This document shows, one piece after another, positions 41,673 to 50,274 of a DNA stretch of 54,472 nucleotides (the first letter of the stretch is position 1; every line of letters begins with the position of its first letter). Position numbers and translations under genes: made by a program. The stretch is from contig CALVLF010000097.1 of NCBI GenBank assembly GCA_944336625.1, forward strand, positions 1 to 54,472, written 5' to 3'. The notes under the pieces were generated by a model that worked only from the letters and a program-made list of their open reading frames with translations, was not told where the DNA came from and did no database searches. Source of the stretch: an uncultured Clostridia bacterium. Lineage in GTDB: Bacteria; Bacillota; Clostridia; Christensenellales; CAG-138.

Positions 41673-44447
41673 ATGGCGAAGCAGAAAATGATGGATACTG
41701 CCAAAGAATTGGAGCGGGAAGCCCAATCCCTATTTGAACGGATAAAAAAGACGCAGGACGCCCTGGGCGAAACCCTTAGCGCCATTCGCAGCGCCGAGGG
41801 AAGGCTCACGCAGAAGGAGCAGCAGGAAGCCAAGGCGCGGGCGGAACGGGAACGGGCAGAGCGGCTCCGGGAACTTCTTGAGCGGGAGGATGATCTTGCT
41901 TTCCACGTAGGCACCCCCGATGAGGCGGATTTGAGTCAAATGCCGGAGTACGGCGGCCAGCCCGCCAAAGAGCTGGAGGCTGCTCCCCCGGAAACGCCGC
42001 CTGCGCCCAAGGCGGAGCCGGAGAAACCGGAAAAAGCGGAAAACAATCCCCCACAGGAGCCGGAGCGCCCGGTAGCTGTTGCCCCGGCGCCGGAAGAGGC
42101 GGCGCCCCAGCCGGAACCCCAGAAACCGCAAAAAGAAATTTCCCAGGAGATACCGAAGGAGATGCCAAAAGAAATGGCTAAGGAGACCCCCCAGGAAGCA
42201 CCTAAAACAGCCCCGCAGCCGGCCCGGGCACCAAAAGCTGCTGCCCCCGCTGCCCCGGAAAAGCGGGTTCAGCCGGAGAGCAGTCGGCCGGCGCAGAACA
42301 GCCAGCGCGGCGGTTATTCCAACCGTCCCCAGGGGCAGCAGCGGCCTGCCCGTGAGGGAGAGGGCCGTCCGCCCCGCCCGCAGAATCAGCAGCGGCAGGG
42401 CCGGGATGGGGAACGCCCGCAGGGCCAGAGCACCTATCAGCCCCGGCCCAATGCCCGGACAGCCATGCCCGGCATGGGAGGCGGCAGCGGTGCCGGCCGG
42501 AATTTCGACAACCAGAAGAGCGGCTCCGCTTCCAACAACCGGCGCCGGGATGAGGATCGCCGGGTGAAGTCCAAGAAGACCATCATGAAAGAGGCGGCCC
42601 CCAAGATTACCTGGGATGACGATACCCCCATGGGCCGCAAGCAGCGCCGGAAGCAGCAGCAGCCTGCCCATAAGCCGGAGCCCGTGGTTATCGAAAAGGC
42701 TGTCCTCACGACGGAGATGGTTACCGTGAAGGAACTGAGCGAGAAGATCGGCAAGCCCGCAGCGGAGATCATCAAAAAGCTGTTTATCCTGGGCATTATG
42801 GCTACCATCAACCAGGAGATCGATTTTGATACCTGCTCCCTCATCGCCAGCGAATATGGCATCGAGCTGGAGCAGCAGCTGGCCAAGACGGCGGAGGATG
42901 TCCTCAACGAAAGCGTGGAGGAAGTGGATGCGGAGGAGAACATGGTGCCCCGCCCCCCGGTCATCACCATTATGGGCCATGTAGACCACGGCAAGACCAG
43001 CCTCCTGGACGCCATCCGGGAAAGCAGCATTACCGAGGGGGAGGCCGGCGGCATCACCCAGCATATCGGCGCCTATACCGTCACCTGCAACGGCCGGCAG
43101 ATCACCTTTATCGATACGCCGGGTCATGAGGCCTTTACCTCCATGCGGGCCCGGGGCGCACAGGTTACGGATATCGTCATCCTGGTGGTGGCGGCGGATG
43201 ACGGCATCATGCCCCAGACCGTGGAGGCCATCAACCATGCCAAGGCTGCCGGAGTGCCGATCATCGTAGCCATCAATAAAATGGATAAGCCCACGGCGGA
43301 TCCGGAGCGGGTCAAGCAGCAGCTTACGGAATATGGCCTTGTCTGCGAGGAATGGGGCGGCGACACCATCTGCGTGCCCGTTTCCGCAAAGACCAAAATG
43401 GGCCTAGATAATCTGCTGGAAATGGTCCTGCTGCAGGCGGATGTGCTGGAGCTCAAGGCCAATCCCAACCGCATCGCCCGGGGCACCATTATCGAGGCCG
43501 AGCTGCATAAGGGCCGGGGCCCCATTGCAACGGTGCTGGTGCAGAATGGTACGCTGAAGATCGGCGATCCCATCGTGGCGGGCACGGCTTATGGCCGGGT
43601 TCGGGCCATGATGGACGATAAGGGCCGCCGGGTTACGGAGGCGGGCCCCAGCCAGCCTGTAGAGGTACTGGGCTTCTCTGAGGTGCCCAGCGCCGGCGAC
43701 GTAATGAACGTGGCAGAGGTAGATAAGCTTTCCCGCCAGGTGGCGGAGGAGCGCCGGGATAAGCAGAAAGCCGAGCAGCTTAAGGCCATGAGCAAGGTAT
43801 CTTTGGACGACCTCTTCAACCAGATTGCCGAAGGGCAGATGAAGGAGCTGGATGTGATCGTCAAGGCGGATGTACAGGGCTCGGTAGAGGCTGTGAAGCA
43901 GGCCTTGGAAAAGCTTTCCAATGACGAGGTGCGGGTTAAATGCATCCATGGCGGCGTTGGCGCCATTACAGCCAGCGATATCATGTTTGCCTCCGCTTCC
44001 AACGCCATTGTCATCGGTTTCAACGTGCGGCCGGATGCCATGGCCCGGGAGACCGCGGAGCGGGAAAACGTGGATGTGCGGACCTACCGCATCATCTACC
44101 AGGCCATTGAGGACATCGAAAAGGCCATGAAGGGCCTCTTTGCTCCCGTATATAAAGAAGTGGAGCTGGGCCGCCTCACCGTGCGCAATACCTTTAAGGT
44201 GAGCGGCGTGGGGACAATCGCCGGCTGCTATGTGAACAGCGGCAAAGTCAACCGCAATTCCCAGATCCGCGTCGTCCGGGATGGGGTGGTCATCCACGAA
44301 GGGAAGATCGCCTCCCTCAAGCGGTTTAAGGATGACGTAAAGGAAGTAGCCGCCGGCTATGAATGCGGCATTGGATTGGAAAACTTCAACGATATCCGGG
44401 AGGATGACGTGATCGAGGTTTATGAAATGCAGGAGGTAGAACGGTAA
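41673..44447 (+). CDS. infB: Translation initiation factor IF-2
   Basis: IF-2 places initiator tRNA on the 30S subunit and drives subunit joining. The 924-residue protein has a coiled-coil N-terminus (about 1-75) and a long low-complexity linker rich in Pro, Glu, Lys, Gln and Arg (about 90-330). An IF2_N domain follows ([22 protein letters not shown]). The GTPase domain has G1 GHVDHGKT at 435-442, [14 protein letters not shown] and VSAKTK, and is followed by the usual domains II-IV. The linker is unusually rich in runs such as [18 protein letters not shown]. It is five bases after ylxQ. Confidence 0.97.
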   Translation: MAKQKMMDTAKELEREAQSLFERIKKTQDALGETLSAIRSAEGRLTQKEQQEAKARAERERAERLRELLEREDDLAFHVGTPDEADLSQMPEYGGQPAKELEAAPPETPPAPKAEPEKPEKAENNPPQEPERPVAVAPAPEEAAPQPEPQKPQKEISQEIPKEMPKEMAKETPQEAPKTAPQPARAPKAAAPAAPEKRVQPESSRPAQNSQRGGYSNRPQGQQRPAREGEGRPPRPQNQQRQGRDGERPQGQSTYQPRPNARTAMPGMGGGSGAGRNFDNQKSGSASNNRRRDEDRRVKSKKTIMKEAAPKITWDDDTPMGRKQRRKQQQPAHKPEPVVIEKAVLTTEMVTVKELSEKIGKPAAEIIKKLFILGIMATINQEIDFDTCSLIASEYGIELEQQLAKTAEDVLNESVEEVDAEENMVPRPPVITIMGHVDHGKTSLLDAIRESSITEGEAGGITQHIGAYTVTCNGRQITFIDTPGHEAFTSMRARGAQVTDIVILVVAADDGIMPQTVEAINHAKAAGVPIIVAINKMDKPTADPERVKQQLTEYGLVCEEWGGDTICVPVSAKTKMGLDNLLEMVLLQADVLELKANPNRIARGTIIEAELHKGRGPIATVLVQNGTLKIGDPIVAGTAYGRVRAMMDDKGRRVTEAGPSQPVEVLGFSEVPSAGDVMNVAEVDKLSRQVAEERRDKQKAEQLKAMSKVSLDDLFNQIAEGQMKELDVIVKADVQGSVEAVKQALEKLSNDEVRVKCIHGGVGAITASDIMFASASNAIVIGFNVRPDAMARETAERENVDVRTYRIIYQAIEDIEKAMKGLFAPVYKEVELGRLTVRNTFKVSGVGTIAGCYVNSGKVNRNSQIRVVRDGVVIHEGKIASLKRFKDDVKEVAAGYECGIGLENFNDIREDDVIEVYEMQEVER

Positions 44448-44477
44448 GCGCCGGGCAGCCGTCTGCCGCGCCGGTAA

Positions 44478-44507
44478 GGGCAGGGCCCCTCCTTTGGGGC
44501 TCTGCCC
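44478..44507 (+). other. GC-rich hairpin between infB and rbfA
   Basis: A 12-bp stem with one G-T pair (44478-44489 with 44496-44507) has a 6-nt loop and no T run. It is more likely an RNA processing or stability element than a terminator. Confidence 0.5.
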
Positions 44508-44555
44508 CCATGGTGCTGGCCTTCCAATATGGGAAGGCGGAAAGGAAATATACAA

Positions 44556-44930
44556 ATGTCTGTCCGCTATCAACGCATGAATGAGGAGATTAAGAAGACT
44601 CTCTCCCAGATCATCCGGGAGATGAAGGATCCTCGGATATCCCCTATGACCACCATCGTAGGGGTGGAGGTCACCAACGACTTAAAACAGGCTAAGGTAC
44701 GGGTCAGCGTCTACGATAAAGAGCAGTCCCCGCGGGAGGAGACCGTTGCTGCCCTCAATGGAGCAGAGGGCTTTATTGCCCGGGAGGTGGGCCGCCGGAT
44801 GGATATCCGGGCGCTGCCCAAATTTAAGTTCCTGCTGGATGACTCTATTGCCTACAGCGTCCATATCTCCCAGGTGATCGATCAGCTGCATATCAACAGC
44901 GGAGATCCGAAAAAAACGGAAGGGGAATAA
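44556..44930 (+). CDS. rbfA: 30S ribosome-binding factor RbfA
   Basis: RbfA binds the 16S rRNA 5' region during 30S maturation. The 124-residue KH-like protein has the N-terminal RMNEEIKKTLSQIIREMKDPRI, VGVEVTNDLKQAKVRVSVY and the ending RRMDIRALPKFKFLLDDSI. The ATG at 44556 is preceded by AAAGGAAA. A reading beginning at 44529 adds nine residues without a site. Confidence 0.93.
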   Translation: MSVRYQRMNEEIKKTLSQIIREMKDPRISPMTTIVGVEVTNDLKQAKVRVSVYDKEQSPREETVAALNGAEGFIAREVGRRMDIRALPKFKFLLDDSIAYSVHISQVIDQLHINSGDPKKTEGE

Positions 44931-44933
44931 CGA

Positions 44934-45902
44934 ATGCTGGCCCAACAGGAGATCGACCGGATTCGGGATTTTATTACCCATAACGATGGCTTTACCATTA
45001 TCGCCCATGTATCGCCGGATGGGGATACATTGGGCTCTTCTCTTGCCCTCCTGGGGATGCTCCGCCAAATGGACAAGGCAGCGGAGGCTGTTTGCAGCGA
45101 CCGGATTCCCCCGCAATTTGCCGCCCTGCCGCTGGCGGAGACCATCCGCTTACCCAAGGAGGCGGTGGGGTATGCCCATGCCATTGCGGTGGATTGTGCC
45201 GACCAAAGCCGTATGGGCAGCGCCTGCTGCCTTTTTGATGGGGCGGAATCTACCTATGTGATTGATCATCATTTTACCAATACGGGCTATGGGACCTATA
45301 ACGCGGTGGATCCCCGGGCGGCAGCCACCGGTGAGCTGATTTACCGCCTGAGCCAAAGCCTGGGCCTTCCCTTAAATGCAGGAATCGCTTCCTGCCTGTA
45401 TACGGCCCTGATGACGGATACAGGAAACTTCTCTTATTCCAATACCACGGGGGATACCCTGCGCATTGCCGGGGCGCTGCTGGAGGGGGGCGCAGATGGC
45501 TATGAACTGAACCTGCACTTCTTCCGCTCCCGCTCCCTGGCCCGCCTGAAGGTATTGGGAAAAGCCATCGAACAGATTACGCTCCATGGAGAAGGGCAGA
45601 TCGGCATAACCAGCCTTTCCCGGGCCCAGATTCAGGAGTGCGGGGCCCAGGAGGAGGATACAGAAGGGGTGGTGGATTACGTTCGGGACATTGACTCTGT
45701 AGAAATTGCCATCTTCCTGAAGGAGACGGGCCAAGGCGTCTGGAAGGCCAGCCTCCGGGCCAAGCGGAAGGCCGATGTGGGCGCTCTGGCAGCTGGTCTG
45801 GGGGGCGGCGGACATGCAAGGGCCGCCGGCTATACGGCCCATGGAGATCGGGAAACCGTGCTGGATCAGGCTCTGGCGCTGGCCCGGGAGGCCCTTTTAT
45901 GA
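44934..45902 (+). CDS. nrnA: DHH-family phosphoesterase NrnA (oligoribonuclease/pAp phosphatase)
   Basis: NrnA degrades very short RNAs and 3'-phosphoadenosine 5'-phosphate. The 322-residue protein has the DHH domain motifs SPDGDTLGSS, DCADQSRMG and DHHFTN, and MTDTGNFSYS. The C-terminal DHHA1 domain has LGGGGHARAAGY. It starts 3 bases after rbfA and its stop overlaps truB by 4 bases, so it is translationally coupled. This operon order is common in Firmicutes. Confidence 0.93.
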   Translation: MLAQQEIDRIRDFITHNDGFTIIAHVSPDGDTLGSSLALLGMLRQMDKAAEAVCSDRIPPQFAALPLAETIRLPKEAVGYAHAIAVDCADQSRMGSACCLFDGAESTYVIDHHFTNTGYGTYNAVDPRAAATGELIYRLSQSLGLPLNAGIASCLYTALMTDTGNFSYSNTTGDTLRIAGALLEGGADGYELNLHFFRSRSLARLKVLGKAIEQITLHGEGQIGITSLSRAQIQECGAQEEDTEGVVDYVRDIDSVEIAIFLKETGQGVWKASLRAKRKADVGALAAGLGGGGHARAAGYTAHGDRETVLDQALALAREALL

Positions 45903-46810
45903 GGAGCGGCGTCCTCAATCTGCTCAAACCCCCGGGCATGACCTCCAGCGACGCCGTCCTGGCCGTCCGCCGCCTGTTTGGGCAGAAACGCGTTGGGCAT
46001 ACGGGCACCCTGGATCCGGGCGCTGCCGGCGTATTGCCCATATGCCTTGGCCGGGCCACCCGGCTTTTCGATTACCTGGTGGAGAAGGATAAAACCTATC
46101 TCGCGGAGATCCACTTTGGCGCGGAAACGGATACGCTGGATTCCTATGGCCGCATCCTGGCAGAGGGAGATAGCTGCGTTCCAGCAGAGGCGCTGGAAGC
46201 CCTGCTGCCTGCCTTCTTAGGGGAGCAGGAGCAGAGGGCGCCCATGTACAGCGCCCTGAAATCCGGGGGGAAAAAGCTCTACGAGCTTGCCCGGTCGGGG
46301 GCCCCGGCCGTAGAAAAGCGGCGGCAGATATGTATTTATAGCCTGTCTCTGCTAGAGCAGACGGGCCCTGGGGCTTTTTTGCTGGAGGTTCGGTGCAGCC
46401 GGGGCACATATGTCCGCTCCTTATGCCGGGATATAGGACAAGCCCTGGGGGCCCCCGCTTACCTGTCCTTCCTGCTGCGCAACCAAAGCGGCGCCTTTTG
46501 CCTGGAAGAGGCCCATACCCTGGAAGAGCTCCAGGCCCATAAGGAGGCAGGCAGCCTGGATACCCTGCTGATTTCGCCGGAAAAGGCGCTGGCGCACCTG
46601 GAAGAGGTCCGGCTGGTGCTGGATAGGAAGGACAGGCTGCACCTATACAACGGCGCGCCGGTTCAATTTCCGGGCTGGGAAGCGCTGCCCAAGGGCAAAC
46701 CCCTGCGCACCTATGTGCAGGATCAATTCTGGGGCCTTTCCGCAGCCCGGGAGGCCGGGTTGCAAATGTGCTTATTCTTACAAGATGAGGAGAATATGGG
46801 CCATGGGTAA
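45899..46810 (+). CDS. truB: tRNA pseudouridine(55) synthase TruB
   Basis: TruB isomerises U55 in the T-loop of tRNAs and also acts as a tRNA chaperone. The 303-residue protein has the catalytic loop GHTGTLDPGAAG with aspartate D39, RRLFGQKR before it, KTYLAEIHFG, and RCSRGTYVRSLCRDIG. It has a PUA-like C-terminus. It begins in the ATGA overlap with nrnA and overlaps ribF by 8 bases at its end. Confidence 0.95.
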   Translation: MRSGVLNLLKPPGMTSSDAVLAVRRLFGQKRVGHTGTLDPGAAGVLPICLGRATRLFDYLVEKDKTYLAEIHFGAETDTLDSYGRILAEGDSCVPAEALEALLPAFLGEQEQRAPMYSALKSGGKKLYELARSGAPAVEKRRQICIYSLSLLEQTGPGAFLLEVRCSRGTYVRSLCRDIGQALGAPAYLSFLLRNQSGAFCLEEAHTLEELQAHKEAGSLDTLLISPEKALAHLEEVRLVLDRKDRLHLYNGAPVQFPGWEALPKGKPLRTYVQDQFWGLSAAREAGLQMCLFLQDEENMGHG

Positions 46811-47567
46811 TATCATCGCATTGGGAACCTTTGATGGGGTGCATCTCGGGCACCAGCGGCTGATCCGTACCATGCTGGAAATGGCAAAGCAGGAAAACAA
46901 GCGGCCCCTGATCTATACTTTCTCAAACCACCCTTTGGAGGCCTTTGGCCGGAAGACCCATCTTGTAATGAGCAATAAGGCCCGGATTGCCCTGCTTTCC
47001 ACCATTTGCGAAACGGTAAGCGTACCCTTCGACCGGGTTTATGCTGCCGTGGAGCCCCGGGATTTTGTCCGTCTGCTGCTGGAAGAATATTCCCTGGATA
47101 CGGCGGTAGGGGGATTCAACTATACCTTTGGCAACCACGGCGCCGGTGACATGGATATGCTCCGGACCTTGGGGGCAGAGATGGGCTTCCAGGTCTGCGA
47201 GATTCCGCCCCAAACCTATAAGGGGGAGACGATCTCCAGCACCCGCATCCGCCGGACTTTAGAGGCAGGCCAGGTGGAGGATGCCGGCAATATGCTGGGG
47301 CGCCCCTTTTCCATGGAGACTCGTTTCCAAGGGATGGATGGCCCTGCCCTTATGCTGGAAAGCGAGGCAGGTTTGGCTTTACCTGCCCAGGGGACTTATG
47401 GGGTTCGGCTGCGGAAGGCGGGGGAAGCCCCCCTGCCCGGGCAGGCAGAGCTGCGGGGCCAATCCGGCGAAAAGGCGCATATCCGCCTCCGGCTGGAGGG
47501 GGCGCCCCAGGGGCTTATCCCGGGCACAGAAATGATACTGGAATTTTTAGAGCGGATATCCCGCTAA
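46803..47567 (+). CDS. ribF: RibF-type FAD synthetase lacking a recognisable riboflavin kinase domain
   Basis: The N-terminal two-thirds (about residues 1-170) is a normal FMN adenylyltransferase: GTFDGVHLGHQ at the start, GFNYTFGNHGAGD, and SSTRIRRTLEAGQV. Bifunctional RibF proteins continue with a riboflavin kinase domain carrying a GR-x-LGFPTAN motif and are about 300 residues long. This protein is 254 residues. After MLGRPF it has only a short beta-rich tail (GTYGVRL) without that motif. It may make FAD from FMN but not FMN from riboflavin. The ATG at 46803 is preceded by GAGGAG and lies inside the end of truB. Confidence 0.85.
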   Translation: MGNIIALGTFDGVHLGHQRLIRTMLEMAKQENKRPLIYTFSNHPLEAFGRKTHLVMSNKARIALLSTICETVSVPFDRVYAAVEPRDFVRLLLEEYSLDTAVGGFNYTFGNHGAGDMDMLRTLGAEMGFQVCEIPPQTYKGETISSTRIRRTLEAGQVEDAGNMLGRPFSMETRFQGMDGPALMLESEAGLALPAQGTYGVRLRKAGEAPLPGQAELRGQSGEKAHIRLRLEGAPQGLIPGTEMILEFLERISR

Positions 47568-47625
47568 AGTTCCTGCCCCATATCGGGAAAAAACGCCGGA
47601 ATCTACGGAAAATATGGGCGGACTA

Positions 47626-47654
47626 TTTACAATTGGCCGCGCATATGATATAGT
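47626..47654 (+). promoter_or_regulatory. Promoter of rpsO
   Basis: TTTACA (47626-47631) and TATAGT (47649-47654) have a 17-base spacer, with TG before the -10. Confidence 0.6.
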
Positions 47655-47660
47655 AAAACG

Positions 47661-47747
47661 TCGTAAGGCAAGAACCGATTGCTGCGTTTGGCGCTTCTCC
47701 AACGTCATGCCCGGCTTTCGGGGATATAAGTTTAGGAGGATTTTATC
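47661..47747 (+). promoter_or_regulatory. rpsO leader, possible S15 autoregulatory element
   Basis: The leader of about 87 nt contains a CCCGGCTTTCGGGG hairpin shortly before the AGGAGG site, plus weaker upstream pairings. S15 represses its own mRNA in several lineages through unrelated leader structures. I cannot match this one to a known class. Confidence 0.3.
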
Positions 47748-48005
47748 ATGCAAACCAAAGCCGAAATCATTGCCCAATATGGCCGCCATGAGGGCGACAC
47801 AGGGTCCCCTGAGGTGCAGATTGCGCTGCTGACCCAGCGGATCAACCATCTAAACGAGCACCTCAAGCTCAACAAGAACGACCATCATTCCCGCCGCGGC
47901 CTTCTTAAGATGGTTGGCCAGCGCCGTGGCCTGCTCAATTACCTCAAAGATAAGGATATTGAGCGCTATCGTGCCATCGTAGCCAGCCTGGGCCTGCGCA
48001 AGTAA
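47748..48005 (+). CDS. rpsO: 30S ribosomal protein S15
   Basis: S15 is a primary binding protein of the 16S rRNA central domain. The 85-residue product is slightly shorter than the usual 88-89 but has the conserved [23 protein letters not shown] (in parts), [21 protein letters not shown] and [12 protein letters not shown] segments. AGGAGG precedes the start. It is monocistronic with its own promoter and terminator. Confidence 0.97.
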   Translation: MQTKAEIIAQYGRHEGDTGSPEVQIALLTQRINHLNEHLKLNKNDHHSRRGLLKMVGQRRGLLNYLKDKDIERYRAIVASLGLRK

Positions 48006-48017
48006 AAATGGCAAATT

Positions 48018-48049
48018 AAAGCGCCTCTGCAGCAAGCAGGGCGCTTTTT
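48018..48049 (+). terminator. Terminator of rpsO
   Basis: AAAGCGCC (48018-48025), one bulged base and CTGC pair with GCAG and GGCGCTTT (48036-48047), followed by T's. Read on the other strand it can also serve the convergent metallo-beta-lactamase gene. Confidence 0.85.
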
Positions 48050-48108
48050 CTTTGCAAAAACACGAGAGACCTTTATAGAAGGAGAGGGCCTGGGAGCCGT
48101 GGGCGCGT

Positions 48109-49197
48109 CTATTTTTCCGTTTCCACCTGAATCTTTTTCCCATTGAGCAGGATGTGAAGGGTGCCGTTCTCGTCCGTGCGGTAGTATGGGATGCCGGCAC
48201 GGCTGAGCATATTTAAAACCTCCTCCTCCGGATGGCCAAAGTCGTTTCCTGCGCCGACAGAAATGAGGGCAATGCTGGGAGATACGGCGGCCAGAAAGGC
48301 ATCGCTGGCAGCATTGGCGCCGCCGTGATGGGGCATGCACAGGACGGAGGATGGAAAGGCGGAAAGGGGCAGCTTGGAGAGCATGACCTCCTGGGCATAT
48401 TCTTCCGCATCCCCAGGCAGGATAATGGAAGTATCGCCATAAGCTATGCGAAGGACGGCGCTTATATCGTTCAGCTCCGTATACTCCACCCCCTTAAAGG
48501 GAGAAAGGACGGAGACGGTTGTCAGAGGGTCCCAGGGGATGGTAGAATCCAGGCCGCCATAGGCAGAATAAACAGCCACCTCTTCCTCCTCCAGGGCTTC
48601 CAGCATGGATTCGTAGACGGCGGTCGTATGGCCCTGTTCCGGCATGTAGAAGGCGCCGATTTCGAAATTTCGAATAACTTTGGCCATAGAGCCGATGTGA
48701 TCGCTGTGGGGATGGGTGGCTACCACAACATCCAGCCGCTCTACCCCTTGTTCTAACAGGAAAGCTTCTACTGTAGCATAATAATTGCTCTCCCCGGTAT
48801 CGATGAGCATGGTATAGCCGCCAGGCGAGCGGATAAAAGCGCAATTGCCCTGGCCTACGTCCAGTATATAGACGTGCATGCCGCTGTTTTGCAGGATTAC
48901 CCCCTGGGGAAAAGATGCTGCGGGCGTTGGGGAGAGGGAAGGAGCGGGGGTTGGGGCGGGCGATTCCTGGGAAAGGCCGAAGTCCACCTGCTGCTGGAAA
49001 TGGGGCAACTCCGGCAGTTGGAGCATATCCGGCAGCTTTTCCAGCTCCGTCTGGCCAAAAAGATACTTAACCGCTTCTATAGGGGTCACGTTTTGATCCT
49101 GGCAATATAAGAAGGTAGCAAACCCAGCCAGAATCAGCAGGACCAGTATTTTATAGAAGAAAGATTTGCGGCTTTTTGTGCTTTTTCGCCTGGACAT
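48109..49197 (-). CDS. ComEC-like metallo-beta-lactamase fold protein, membrane-anchored
   Basis: The 362-residue product has one N-terminal transmembrane helix (about 14-31) and a proline/serine/threonine-rich spacer (about 78-97). A metallo-beta-lactamase domain follows (about 105-355) with HPHSDH at 162-167, ILDVGQGNCAFI, IILPGDAEE and PHHGGANAAS. The domain resembles the C-terminal part of ComEC/Rec2 without its channel. Related free-standing proteins are secreted or anchored nucleases or hydrolases. The ATG at 49197 follows AAAGGTGG; a GTG at 49206 is too close to it. A CATATT-GTAT-AATATG inverted repeat at 49225-49240 lies upstream. Confidence 0.85.
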   Translation of the reverse strand: MSRRKSTKSRKSFFYKILVLLILAGFATFLYCQDQNVTPIEAVKYLFGQTELEKLPDMLQLPELPHFQQQVDFGLSQESPAPTPAPSLSPTPAASFPQGVILQNSGMHVYILDVGQGNCAFIRSPGGYTMLIDTGESNYYATVEAFLLEQGVERLDVVVATHPHSDHIGSMAKVIRNFEIGAFYMPEQGHTTAVYESMLEALEEEEVAVYSAYGGLDSTIPWDPLTTVSVLSPFKGVEYTELNDISAVLRIAYGDTSIILPGDAEEYAQEVMLSKLPLSAFPSSVLCMPHHGGANAASDAFLAAVSPSIALISVGAGNDFGHPEEEVLNMLSRAGIPYYRTDENGTLHILLNGKKIQVETEK

Positions 49198-49281
49198 AAG
49201 GCCCACCTTTCCAGATTACTCCTGCATATTGTATAATATGTCGGTTTAAAATACCATACCCGCGGGAAATAATTCGATCCA

Positions 49282-49310
49282 TTGACAGATCATTGTAAGA
49301 AAGATAGAAT
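49282..49310 (+). promoter_or_regulatory. Strong promoter of the acyl carrier protein gene
   Basis: A consensus TTGACA (49282-49287) and TAGAAT (49305-49310) have a 17-base spacer, one of the closest consensus matches in the window. Confidence 0.75.
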
Positions 49311-49325
49311 AAGAAAGTAATATTT

Positions 49326-49370
49326 CTGCAAAACTTGCAGTATTATGAAAGACAGGAAGAATTTCCTGTC
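49326..49370 (+). promoter_or_regulatory. Two hairpins in the acpP leader
   Basis: CTGCAA/TTGCAG (49326-49331 with 49335-49340) is followed by GACAGGAA/TTCCTGTC (49351-49358 with 49363-49370, loop GAAT). The second ends one base before AGGAGG. These may control ribosome access or be a protein operator; they do not match the FapR site I know. Confidence 0.45.
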
Positions 49371-49386
49371 AGGAGGAATTATTCTT

Positions 49387-49608
49387 ATGGATCAATTTTC
49401 CCGGGTACGCCAGCTGGTGCATGATGTCAGCGGCGTGCCAGAAGAACAGATCACCCTGGACTCTACTGCGGATCAGCTCCACCTGGATTCCCTGGATCTT
49501 GCCGAGCTGGTCATGAATGTGGAAGAGGAATTCGATGTGCTCATCGAAGATGATGCCGCCATCCATTCCGTAAACGACCTGCTCCACTGCCTGGAGCTGA
49601 CGGCCTAA
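49387..49608 (+). CDS. acpP: Acyl carrier protein
   Basis: The 73-residue protein carries acyl chains on a phosphopantetheine arm attached to the serine of its DSLDLAELVMNVEEEF helix. The fold is four-helix and acidic, as in AcpP. AGGAGG lies before the ATG at 49387; an upstream in-frame start at 49345 lies within the leader hairpins. It stands alone, not in a fatty-acid gene cluster, although an SDR reductase gene is about 1.4 kb away on the other strand. It could serve fatty-acid synthesis or a dedicated pathway. Confidence 0.9.
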   Translation: MDQFSRVRQLVHDVSGVPEEQITLDSTADQLHLDSLDLAELVMNVEEEFDVLIEDDAAIHSVNDLLHCLELTA

Positions 49609-49638
49609 GGGCAGCTTTTCTGCCCTAGGACCAAACGA

Positions 49639-49690
49639 AAAAGACCGCGAGCCGATTTATGGGGCATTGCCCCAAGGCTCGCGGTCTTTT
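49639..49690. terminator. Bidirectional terminator between acpP and the nitroreductase gene
   Basis: A perfect 15-bp outer stem (49639-49653 with 49676-49690) encloses a second GGGGC-ATT-GCCCC hairpin (49661-49673). There are A's on one side and T's on the other, so it works in both directions. Confidence 0.9.
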
Positions 49691-49692
49691 AT

Positions 49693-50220
49693 TTAATCCT
49701 TTTTCATAAAGCCATTGAACCAGGCCCGCTCTTCAAAGGGCTTTTTGGCAACAAGCTTCACTTCGTCTGTGGCAATGCCCACAGGCAGCAGGCATACCAG
49801 GTGATAATCCGCCGGAATGTGCAGGATTCCGTTGATGGCCTGCACCATATCCGGATCCTCGGTAACCTGCCCTTCCACCCAGCAGCTCTCGTAGCCCAGG
49901 GCCTTGATGGCCAGAAGCATATTTTCGATGGCGGCGCTGTAATCTTGCATATAGTAGGTCTTATCCCGGTAGGAGACGATCTTCTGGGCTAGGACGGCGA
50001 TGAGGGCCGGGGCCGTATGGCTGATGGGAGCCGTCATCACGTCCCATATCTGGGCAAGGACTTGGGGATCATCCACGGCGATGAGGGAGGTGGTCTGCTT
50101 ATTGCAGCCCGAAGGGGCTGCAAGGCCCGCCTCCAGGATTTTTATCAGATCCGCCCTGGGAACGGGCTGGGGCTGAAAACTGCCCCGGTAGCTGTGCCTG
50201 CTTTTTATCAGATCGATCAT
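49693..50220 (-). CDS. Nitroreductase family flavoprotein
   Basis: This 175-residue FMN-dependent oxidoreductase of the nitroreductase superfamily shows the N-terminal IKSRHSYRGSF FMN-binding pattern, AAPSGCNKQTT, and a long middle helix with AIENMLLAIKALGYESCWVEG. The ending contains CLLPVGI. Such enzymes reduce nitro compounds, quinones or flavins with NAD(P)H. AGGAGG precedes the ATG. It is 55 bp downstream of the SDR gene on the same strand and may be cotranscribed with it. The physiological substrate is unknown. Confidence 0.9.
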   Translation of the reverse strand: MIDLIKSRHSYRGSFQPQPVPRADLIKILEAGLAAPSGCNKQTTSLIAVDDPQVLAQIWDVMTAPISHTAPALIAVLAQKIVSYRDKTYYMQDYSAAIENMLLAIKALGYESCWVEGQVTEDPDMVQAINGILHIPADYHLVCLLPVGIATDEVKLVAKKPFEERAWFNGFMKKD

Positions 50221-50274
50221 AGTAAGTTGCCTCCTTTCAAAATATAAGTACAGGCCGGGAATTTCGCCTGGAGT

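Noticed and set aside
41730..43238. A 502-codon minus-strand reading opposite infB
   Set aside because: It is a low-complexity shadow of the Pro/Glu/Arg-rich linker and GTPase domain; no start signal.
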